10,755 nucleotides of DNA from Pleurotus djamor (taxonomy: Eukaryota; Basidiomycota; Agaricomycetes; Agaricales; Pleurotaceae). A program made the translations under genes and the position numbers. The notes beneath the pieces are model-generated. The model searched no databases and was not told where the DNA came from. It saw only the letters and a program-made list of their open reading frames with translations. Every line of letters begins with the position of its first letter. Position 1 is the stretch's first letter. This document shows positions 1 to 7,781 of this stretch, piece after piece. The stretch spans positions 1 through 10,755 of the forward strand of contig JAPEVF010001348.1 of the NCBI GenBank assembly GCA_029747585.1, given 5' to 3'.

Positions 1-2
1 CT

Positions 3-485
3 ATCTCCACGCCTCCATCCAAGTCGATCCCACTTGCAACTTCGACAACTCAAGAGCCCGCTATTCCTCCCTTCAAATTCGGAGTCGGATCCGCTAACGC
101 ATTCACTTTCCGTGTCCCGGCACCCCCAACGCTGGTCGCGGACGCGTTTAAACCGACACCTCTGCAACCCATCACCCACACGATCAGGGGCTTCGGCGAG
201 ACCACTTTAACGGCCCGTCATCTCAAACGGTGCCGCGCAGAAAAGCGCTCCGAGGCATGGGTTTGTCCTTACACGTCCACAGACGATGACAACAAGGAGA
301 ACGGTTGCGGCGCTATGTTCGCTCGGAAGACTTTACTGGCGCAACACTGTCGCTCGCACCATTCTCTCAAAGGTGCAGACGTCGACTGGCTAGCTTGTCG
401 AAGGTGGATCAAGTCTGTCCTCACGAAGGACCTCACGAAGGGAGATTCTGCCAAGTATCGAGGGAAGAAGCTGCGAACTTGCTAG
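3..485 (+). CDS. C2H2 zinc-finger-like protein, 3' part only
   Basis: An open frame runs from the window edge to a TAG stop at 483-485 and gives the last 160 residues of a protein whose start lies outside the window. Residues 1-65 are rich in Pro, Ser and Thr and look disordered. A zinc-finger signature follows: Cys88, Cys102, His115 and His119, spaced C-x13-C-x12-H-x3-H, with aromatic and leucine residues (Phe107, Leu111-112) where the finger core expects them. The Cys-His half is textbook C2H2, but the Cys-Cys loop is long and acidic (TSTDDDNKEN) instead of 2-4 residues. The tail after the finger is basic (KYRGKKLRTC). A DNA-binding or nuclear role is inferred from the finger only. No intron is needed in this part. 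An overlapping frame at 305-541 is less protein-like and was left out. Confidence 0.55.
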   Translation: MSTPPSKSIPLATSTTQEPAIPPFKFGVGSANAFTFRVPAPPTLVADAFKPTPLQPITHTIRGFGETTLTARHLKRCRAEKRSEAWVCPYTSTDDDNKENGCGAMFARKTLLAQHCRSHHSLKGADVDWLACRRWIKSVLTKDLTKGDSAKYRGKKLRTC

Positions 486-1397
486 GTACTAACGACGTTG
501 AGGATGACCTTTGTCCGGTCTTCTCTGAGACTAGGAGATGAAGGACTTGTAGGCGCGTCTGAAGGCGTATATAGCTTCTACTGTCCTCATACGACGCTAT
601 CTTCCCACCTCTCTCAGTAGTTTGTAATTGTATTCATCGTCATCTACAGATCTCATTCTTTGTGTGCTGTGCAATCTTGCTATGTAACTCTCGCGACGCT
701 GACTTTCCCCCACTGTCAGACGCCACTCCTTTTCGAACTGCTAAAATCCTTCTTCAACAATGTTCGCTCACTTATGTTTGTTTTCGCTACGGGAAAATGT
801 CCCCATTAACCAATTACATTGCTATAGGGTCTTTCCTCTCGTCGAAAACGGTAGGAAGGTTAGCGAACACTCCTGTAAGGGTGTTTTGCCTGGGAGAGAA
901 GGGGTGCTCACGGTTACCCTCGTTTCAACTCCTAGACTCCTAACGAACTCCTATGATTGAAGCCACCGTGACTGATCACTTTTGTGTTCCTTGACCCTGA
1001 CTTCACCTTGAGTCGAACCTCCTTCGCTGGTCAGTGTCTTCGACGTTTCCCTAGGCCTGTCATTTCTTATACCCATACTACGCAGGACTTCCCCTTCTAG
1101 GGACGACTATCGACATTGGACCGCCTCGCCGTCCACACCATCACTATGACGCGTCACTGTCCTTAGTACGGCATATCGTACTCTTCAATGCTCGATGTCC
1201 ATGAACTCCCCAAATCCGCGACCCTTAAACACACCGTCCGGTAATATCACAAAAATAGATCTGTAAAGCTTCTTGTCGTCACATGCTCACCTGAAAGATA
1301 AGTAACAAATGGTCTTCCCTGCAGCACGACTCCTTGCGTACACCAACGGCTGGGCTGACAATGCGCGAATACTCAGTCGAAAGTCAAGGACTCGGAG
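486..1397. other. Intergenic stretch, no gene recognised
   Basis: This 0.9 kb separates the zinc-finger gene from the membrane transporter gene. I read it on both strands and saw only short frames without domain-like composition or coherent splice chains. It should hold the 3' UTR of the first gene, and the promoter and possibly an untranslated or very short first exon of the transporter gene. A stretch at 1361-1397 (in the frame ...SKVKDSE before Met 1398) may be coding if an upstream first exon exists, but I could not link it to an ATG by a valid splice. Confidence 0.5.
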
Positions 1398-3404
1398 ATG
1401 GTCCTTCGGAATCGCTTCTACGAAGGTTGTATTATCACCCAGTGACGCAGGTTCGTTCGTCGTAGTGATGGCACCTTTTGAAGATGCTTATCCTGCCCTA
1501 GGTTATCGTGCTTGCCCTCATATTCTTCATGTGCCCAGGTGTGTCGCCTCGTTACGTGATTCTGCGTCGCGTCCTCATACAAATGATCTATCAAGGGCTT
1601 TTCAACGCTTTGAACGGTCTTGGAGCCGCTGGACAGGTGGATTCCGCCACCAGTGCTAACTCAAATGCTGCCCATTATGCCGTGTTTGCGTTTTCAGCAT
1701 TCTTTTCTGGGTACGTTGCTCATTAAACTCGCGTTACTCAGCGTCTAATTGCTGCCTGCGTCGTGGTAGGTCGATCAACAATAGGCTAGGTCCTCGCACT
1801 ACCCTGTTTATCGGAAGCCTCGGATACGCGCTGTATATCGGCTCGTTTCTGACCTTGAACATTCATTCAAGAGCGGGTGGGTTCGTCATCGCTGCTGGTG
1901 CAATACAAGGATTATGCGCTGGTACGTGACGTTTCACGCCCTTTCCATGCACCCTTCGTAAGTTGACTCAAACCCCCATAGGGATGCTTTGGGCCGCGCA
2001 AGGTTCCCTCATGCTGTCTTACCCAACGGAGTCACAGAAGGGACTATTCATCGGGATATTTTGGGCCATATTCAACATGGGTGCCGTTGTTGGTGCAGTG
2101 GTATCTTTATCAGAAAACTTTCGCTCTCAGGTAGGTACTTATGTTTTTCCCGACATCGTCCATTTGTCGTCCATCGTATACTTACTGACCTCTTACTGAC
2201 CTCTGGGCTCAGAGCAACTCCGGTAGGCCCATGTCCTTCGTCTCATCACACTGAAAATGGGTTCACCCCTCACTATCTAGTTGGAAACGGGACCTACGTT
2301 CGTCAGCTCCGAGTTCTTTGTCACATATCTCTGATAGACTCTTTAGATCGCGTTCCTTGCGCTTACGTTATCCGGGAGTGCAATACCCCTCGCTATGGCA
2401 GATCCGTCCAAGGTTCGCCGAACAGACGGCTCTCAGGTTCTCATCACTCGGAATTCGACCTGGAAGAAAGAGATTTATGGTCTTTGGGTGGTTCTCAAGA
2501 CATACCCAACGATTTTCTTACTCTTCCCAATGTTCTTCGCGAGCAACTGGTTCTATACATGGCGTACGCTCTCGTTCTAATGGAACTTGTTTCCCTCGTG
2601 CCTCACATAATTCTCAGAATTCAATGACTTCAACGCTGCGGTCTTCAATATCCGAGCGCGGTCGCTGAACAATCTGGTATACTGGCTTTCTCAAATCTTC
2701 GGGGCCCTTGGATTGTCTATGGTACTTGACAAGAAAACTGTGCCTCGTCGATCCAGAGCCATGATCACTTGGTCGCTTGTCTTTCTGCTCTCCTTCGTAG
2801 TTCATATATGGGCATACATGTACCAAAGGTATGTATCCCAGACCCCAACTTTGCCTTTTGCTCCATCTACTCAAGTATCCGGCCCAGGAGCTACTCACGT
2901 TTGTCTATCCCGCCGGATGCCTCGAAAATGGACATATTCGATAACGGATACATTCCTCGGATTTTTCTTTACATGCTCTGTGGAGTTCTCGATGCTATAT
3001 TCCAAACCTTCACCTTCTGGTTGATTGGCGCTCTTTCAAATGACGCTGCTCAGCTTGCACACCTAGCTGGCTTTTGTTAAGCCTGATCACTCTCCTGAGG
3101 AGATGGCCTCTAACTCTAGTCTTAGATAAATCAATCCAATCCGCCGGAGCCGCCGGAGCATGGAGGCTCGATGCTGTAAAACGCCCGTAAGTCGAAGGTT
3201 TTCATACTCCCCGAACGATCTAGTAAAATTACTCTCTACTCTAGGTATATGACGATGTTTCTCTCAACTTGGATCCTCGTCGTCGTCAGCCTAACTTTGG
3301 CCATACCCCTGATATTAATCCAAATCAGAGATACCTCGCGNTCGATGGAAGAGCCAGAGGATAAGGANACAACCGCTGTCAAATTTAAAGCACTACAAGA
3401 ATAG
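1398..3404 (+). CDS. UNC93-like major facilitator membrane protein (DUF895 type)
   Basis: This is a predicted polytopic membrane protein of the fungal UNC93-like branch of the major facilitator superfamily; its substrate is unknown. Exons rebuilt from splice sites and frame: (1398)-1442, 1502-1538, 1596-1710, 1770-1921, 1982-2130, 2213-2222, 2281-2297, 2347-2563, 2618-2828, 2888-3075, 3126-3186, 3245-3404. They give about 453 residues. Family hallmarks in order are MCPGLFNALNGLG after the first membrane helix, NNRLGPR in a cytoplasmic loop, LWAAQGSLMLSYPTE, FWAIFNMG, NSVGNGTY, FFASNWFYTWQFND and GFYKSIQSAGAAGAWR. Long hydrophobic runs fit 10-12 helices. The C-tail is short and charged. All introns after the first are GT-AG, 49-82 nt. 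The first donor lacks the expected GT (see findings), so the gene may be damaged or mis-sequenced. The start is uncertain: Met 1398 is the first in-frame ATG, and relatives usually carry a somewhat longer N-terminus. Two codons contain N (3341, 3368). Confidence 0.85.
2181..2202 (+). repeat. 11-bp tandem duplication inside an intron
   Basis: The unit CTTACTGACCT occurs twice head to tail, just upstream of the acceptor CTGGGCTCAG at 2203-2212. Each copy carries a CTGAC branch-point-like core. The host intron (2131-2212) is 82 nt, the longest in this gene. Confidence 0.85.
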
Positions 3405-4640
3405 GGATCTCCTGAAATCTCGCATATCACGTGTACTCTATAAACTGAAAAGCGCTCGCCGCCGCCTTGGCCTTCAAACTTTCACCGTCTCCAACTCCAA
3501 GACGACTACAAGGGCGCCGCCAGCCTTTTTGGAAAGCTCGAAATTTATGGTATTATATCTATGATGCGAAAATCTGAACGCCCGACTATGGTCCATATAG
3601 CTTCATCTGTCGGCCGGATGCATGACTTACTTCCCTCAGCATTATCAGACACGGCGCAAGGGAAAATAGGTATGACTGTCATCTGACTGATGTAGACTTC
3701 CCGGCGAAAGACTTCCAATATGAACTTTCGTGGGGGAGTTTGGGCCTTAGTTTCATCGAGGGCCGCGCTTTTATGTGCGTTTTCGTGTTTTCTTATCACC
3801 CGAGCGCAACCACCCCCAACGGTTAGGGATCACGATTCTTCGTTCCGCTCCGAAGTGTGCCCACGGCTACGCCTCAACGACCGTGACAGTTCCTTTAGCT
3901 ATGTGCTTCGACGCGTCAACTGCATTCACTGCTCACCTCATGCAACTCGGGCTATCCAAAAAAAATCCATCCTTTTTCCGATTTCAGGTTTCAGTCAGCT
4001 TGATCCTGTTTCATAGCTCCCTTTGCATCACTGGCTGTATCTTGAATTGCCAACATCCCTAGCCCTTATCTTGGACACGTCAGGGCTTCAGGCCCAATGT
4101 CGACCTTTGTCGCTGACACGTAAGGCAGCTGCACTAATTTCTTGAACGTGTGGTACGCCGTCACGTCGTGTTCCATTGGGCAACTTCTCTGATTTCCTGG
4201 GGCTGTAGCTTGCCGAACCCATCTCTCCCATGACTGCATTCTGCCTTCGATCTGCTGGAAGGGAGAAAGACGGTCCTCCAAACACATAGAGCTTCGCATC
4301 GGCCTACTTCCCTGACCACTTGAACGAGTCCATCGCTTCGTCGGGTGCACGCCTGCCACCCTATCCTGGCTCTAATCTTTGTGGACACAAATCATCCAGA
4401 CTTCCGCGCACTTTTTGTCCTTTCTACCAGAGGGATACCTGCGAATAAATGTCAGAATATCAACTCTTCAGGGTTCCTGATGCCTTATATCTACGACTCG
4501 TAGTCCCTACCGATTCTCTTTTCTCCACCCTCCGCCCCTTCCGGACAAATATTGATTTGTGATCGAGGGCCCTCCCCCAGAGTCCAGCCCTAGGGGCCCT
4601 AACATACGGCTTGAAATCCCCCTCAGCCAGATTTCTGGCC
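3405..4640. other. Long stretch with no assignable gene
   Basis: I could not support a gene in these 1.2 kb. The left end should hold the transporter 3' UTR. A palindromic CACGTG at 3428-3433 followed by TATAAA at 3439-3444 looks promoter-like, but no convincing coding sequence follows; a 41-residue frame at 3561-3686 has no recognisable features. Frames on the plus strand around 3720-4062 are low-complexity or hydrophobic and match nothing I know. On the minus strand around 4088-4300 a short run reading DAKLYVFGG resembles one blade motif of a kelch repeat, but it does not extend into further repeats. The region may contain degraded gene remnants. Confidence 0.4.
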
Positions 4641-4649
4641 ATGTGTCAT

Positions 4650-4797
4650 CCAATCAACTGACTTGCCATGAGCCAATCACAGACGTTTGTTTTTCGGCCT
4701 CAACTGCCCTCAACGGATCATCCGTCCCAGCCTGCAAGAGCGTTCCGCGGACCGTCGTCGGCCAATAGCCTAGGCGATTCTTCGTCCATCATATAAA
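4650..4797 (+). promoter_or_regulatory. Promoter of the secreted protein gene: three CCAAT boxes and a TATA box
   Basis: CCAAT occurs on the plus strand at 4650-4654, 4673-4677 and 4762-4766, and TATAAA at 4792-4797, 68 bp before the ATG at 4865. The last CCAAT lies 25 bp before the TATA box. A pyrimidine-rich patch and a GAACCCTCATTCA stretch follow, a likely transcription start zone. CCAAT boxes bind the HAP/NF-Y complex in fungi. A sharp TATA box is typical of strongly or conditionally expressed fungal genes; that part is inference. Confidence 0.6.
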
Positions 4798-4864
4798 GGG
4801 ACCACTTTTAGAGCGCAGAACCCTCATTCATTTTTTGAATACCCTCTGCTAGCAACTAAACAAC

Positions 4865-5616
4865 ATGCTAAAGTCACAACTCATACTTCTATGTCTCTCG
4901 GCTATTGGCGCACTATCCACCCCCATGCCAGTCGAGCCTCGAGCCGCTGTAGACAACATCGTCTATGTCACAGATGCTAATCTGTTCTGCATGATCATGC
5001 CACGGTATGTCCTTCTCCAAATATTCGCCTCTTTCTTCCCCGCCTCATACCGCTTCCCTGTTAATATCCAGAAATCCCCACACAAATATTGGTGACTCTG
5101 AATATCCTGGTGGCATGAAGACATACTGCTCGCCCGCCGGTCGTTATTCATCCAAACAGGGTCAGCTACCCGCCGACTTCTGGAGTAACGTCGCCTTTAA
5201 GACGGGAAACGGAAAGAGCGGCAAGCGATACGCACAACGTGAGTCTTCAATCGTGCTTGGCCAAGTCGCGTAAACTTATATCGTCCGATCTTATAGTAAC
5301 TGGCTGTATCCGCCCGGAGAAATTATCCCGACTCAACACTAACGACGGCGGAGGACAGTACGATTCCTCCGGAGGCGCTGGTGGACGCGGGAACCCAGAA
5401 GGCTCTGTCTGCCTGGGTTACAAACACTACGTCGAACTCGTTGAACCTGCCGATAAGCGTGCATGCATAAAGTGCTGCGATGACCCAGCGGATTGCCCAC
5501 TTAATAAAGGTACGCTATACCGCTTGCCTGTTCTAGCAGACATGCTGATTATGTTGCCCACAGATACCCAGGGATGCCCCGCTGTTATCAAAGGCAACTA
5601 CTTCAACTGCGCCTAA
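4865..5616 (+). CDS. Small secreted cysteine-rich protein, function unknown
   Basis: Four exons (4865-5004, 5072-5238, 5297-5509, 5564-5616) splice in frame to 190 residues; introns are 67, 58 and 54 nt with GTATGT, GTGAGT and GTACGC donors. The N-terminus MLKSQLILLCLSAIGALSTP is a classic signal peptide with cleavage likely near residue 18-20. A propeptide-like PMPVEPRAA stretch follows, which could be trimmed further. The mature part has ten cysteines (42, 66, 106, 141, 159, 162, 163, 169, 178, 189), an even number suited to five disulfides, clustered toward the C-terminus in CIKCCDDPADC. Recognisable segments are PRNPHTNIGDSEYPGGMK, a Gly-rich SSGGAGGRG loop and the ending GNYFNCA. I recall closely similar proteins of unknown function in many mushroom-forming fungi. 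I see no catalytic motif. An extracellular role (wall, substrate or host contact) is inferred from secretion only. The start is the first ATG after the TATA box. Confidence 0.9.
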
Positions 5617-5809
5617 ATTCTCGGACTTGTATCTTGATACCTTCACGGACTCCTTCACATATCTCAAACGACAGACTTCGTAGTCATTTAATCCAAGGAC
5701 AATTAGTGTAATTATCCCCAACCACTTTTGGGACACTACGATACGCCATGTTGTACTTTCATACGACCTTCATATCCTCAGCGTTCTGGTTTGTCTGGTT
5801 CGCTTGCAT
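5617..5809. other. Short convergent spacer
   Basis: This 193-bp spacer lies between the stop of the secreted protein gene (+) and the apparent stop of the minus-strand gene. It presumably holds both 3' UTRs and polyadenylation signals. I see no gene in it. Confidence 0.5.
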
Positions 5810-7179
5810 TCAATCCATCTTTCCAAGTCCCTTCAAGTTAGTCTCGATGAATTGTCGGGCACCGTCACCCGAGATACCAGGTAATGATGTATGAGTGTTA
5901 CACGTACGTTGCGCGGATAAAGTGGAAGTCGGGCAGTTGGGAGTNAAAACGTCTTTCTGTCGAAGCAAAGCACCCGTCAAGTTCGAACTGAGGACACATG
6001 ATCAAGGTCGAGAAGATGAAGTAGGTTATGTTACCATTGGGGGTCCACTCGTCGCCTCTGTATCGCCTCTTCCGTTTCTCGCACTCTCGTTGGTCAGTTC
6101 GTATATCCTGAATCATAACTCAAGATGACATATGGCGGATCGTCACAAAGCTGGACTACCATTCTTGCCGAGTGGCGTCTGCGCCAAGACGCAGTAAGCG
6201 GGTAAGCGGGGAGGCCATTCAATACGCAAGTAGCGTCCTGCAAATCAGAAGGGATGATGATGAAAACGATGGATAGACGAGCAAACGGGAGATGACACCC
6301 ACCTTCGGCGCGATAAATGATGGAAAGTTCTAAAAGCCTCAGCCGTTTGGGATAATCGCCTAGTGTATGCATAGGGTCTCCAAGAGAGTCGCGGAGGAGA
6401 ATAAGGCTAAGCTCGGGCATGGGGGAGGGAGACGCTCAAAAAGTATGTGGAATCGATCTCAGGAAAGATTGCCCATTTAATCCAGATCGCGACTAGGTAA
6501 TTGATGAGATAGATTGATGTATGATTTTAGATTGGGTAACATAGTTGGAACCTGGTAGTGGATCCAAAACGCGAAAGTGGGTGATCATAGGCGTGATTTC
6601 AAGGAATTGCATGGACGGCGCGCTGGCGGCGAGGTAGGTTTCATTATGATCGTCTGGGAAGTATTCCACGAGGGGCCCCATCAGCAACCTGGACTTGCGA
6701 AAGCTGAGTGGACATCGCGGAGGGACTGGGATCGAATGGAGAATGACGCGTAAAGAAGGCAGCCACCTCCAAGCCACCTCAGATGTCCATTCGACCTCAA
6801 TCGTGTTCAGCCTACTTGCAGTCGCCAAGAAGATGGGCGAGGGATTGAGGTAATCATGTGATCTAACCGTGGTTCTTTGAAGGACAGGACAGCGAGACGA
6901 ACCGCTCATTGTCGAGGAGCATTGATGGAAGAGTGCGAAAAGTGAAGCGAGACGAGATGCTTGAATCTTGTGACGCGGTGACCCATGAACGTTGAACTGG
7001 TGTTTCAGAGGATAAGCGAGCTCGACAGCGACTTGATGATTGTCTTTCGGACGCTGATCGCGGAAGTGTGGATCATTGTGCAGGGAAACAGTTCGTGAGC
7101 CAAGCTGAGCTAGGGTCAAGGGGCGAGGCAGCGAGAACCACGGAGACAGAAGATCCCGGTTGTGAATCTCGAGGGCATG
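5810..7179 (-). CDS. Unidentified multi-exon gene with interrupted reading frame
   Basis: I do not recognise the product, but several segments on the minus strand look genuinely coding. The first, 7179 to 6493, opens after an AG acceptor with ALEIHNRDLLSPWFSLP and runs open for over 220 codons. A middle exon (about 6420-6303) encoding KRLRLLELSIIYRAEG joins across a GT-AG intron (6302-6238) to RYLRIEWPPRLPAYCVL. That joins across a short 39-nt intron (6146-6108) to IYELTNESARNGRGD, and across a 47-nt intron (6034-5988) to FELDGCFAST and LPDFHFIRATY. A plausible C-terminus, ARQFIETNLKGLGKMD, ends at TGA 5812-5810. The frame does not hold throughout: breaks appear near 6493, between about 6420 and 6360, and near 5900. 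The 5' end is not fixed; an upstream exon near 7220-7290 is possible. One N lies at 5945. Candidates are a pseudogene, or an intact gene with sequencing indels. Confidence 0.4.
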
Positions 7180-7781
7180 CTATGCTCGAAGATTTTGGGC
7201 CGACTCATAAGGGTGCGTACACTTGACAGCTCATATAGGATCCGTATTCCAGAAAAATACAGAAGCCAGCATGTTCGCATTGCATGGGGCACATCAGACG
7301 AAGAATCGACGTTCGTTCCCCCAATTCTGACGGCAGTGATGCTCCTACCATATTCAAGCCTCCTGCCAGGGTCTGCTCAAGCAGAAGCAGTTGTGATTAC
7401 TGGCTGCGAGGAACAGAACATGGCATTGTATCCCCCTAGAATGTGGTATTTGTCGTCCACAAGGGGGCGAATGGCGAATGAGATCGGGAATTTGGAACGG
7501 CCCTCGCATTCAGGATGCATCGTTGCACAAATCCCTTCCAGTAGCCGGGCGACCCNAAAAAGTGCCCGAAGCAATCGCAAAGATGACCGAGACGTGGACA
7601 CAAATTGCAGGGATCGAGAGTGGGGTCCTTCAATCTTATGGCTTTGAAATTTTGACGTCGGTTGAAAGATGGTTTGCACCGTCGAGAACGTAAAGGCAGA
7701 GTCAACACAAACTGCTTCCAGCGTTCACGCGTTTCGTCCACGTGGTGGGAGGTAGTGGGCGCTTGCGTCCTCGAAGTCCCC
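7180..7781. other. Region between divergent genes, no firm gene
   Basis: This 0.6 kb lies between the 5' side of the minus-strand gene and the start of the hydrolase gene. It should contain both promoters and possibly upstream exons of the minus-strand gene. Fairly long open frames exist on both strands (for example 7162-7647 on plus), but their composition is not protein-like, they contain an N at 7556, and they lack a coherent splice chain. I see no clear TATA box before 7782. Confidence 0.4.

Noticed and set aside
662..960. Two overlapping short frames after the zinc-finger gene
   Set aside because: Neither shows domain features, conserved-looking composition or splice sites; probably chance frames in a 3' UTR or spacer.
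1309..1659. A 116-codon frame that could be the first exon of the transporter
   Set aside because: It is in a different frame from the recognisable RNRFYEG and MCPG segments and cannot be joined to them by a valid splice.
1989..2627. A 212-codon open frame on the plus strand, the longest in the window
   Set aside because: It runs through four introns and sits out of frame with the transporter exons; only a few codons around GNGTY coincide with real coding sequence.
3720..4062. Two overlapping plus-strand frames, one with a signal-peptide-like start
   Set aside because: The hydrophobic start is followed by low-complexity sequence in both frames, there are no family features, and no splice chain extends them.
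4566..4602. Two GGGCCC palindromes about 30 bp apart upstream of the secreted protein gene
   Set aside because: They are too short and too far from the TATA box to support as a regulatory site without other evidence.
6193..6209. A short direct repeat (GTAAGCGG-like, two copies)
   Set aside because: It lies inside a probable exon of the minus-strand gene and encodes ordinary protein sequence; two short copies are not significant.
7162..7647. A 161-codon plus-strand frame before the hydrolase gene
   Set aside because: The composition is not protein-like, it contains an N, it overlaps the better-supported first exon of the minus-strand gene, and no family motif is visible.
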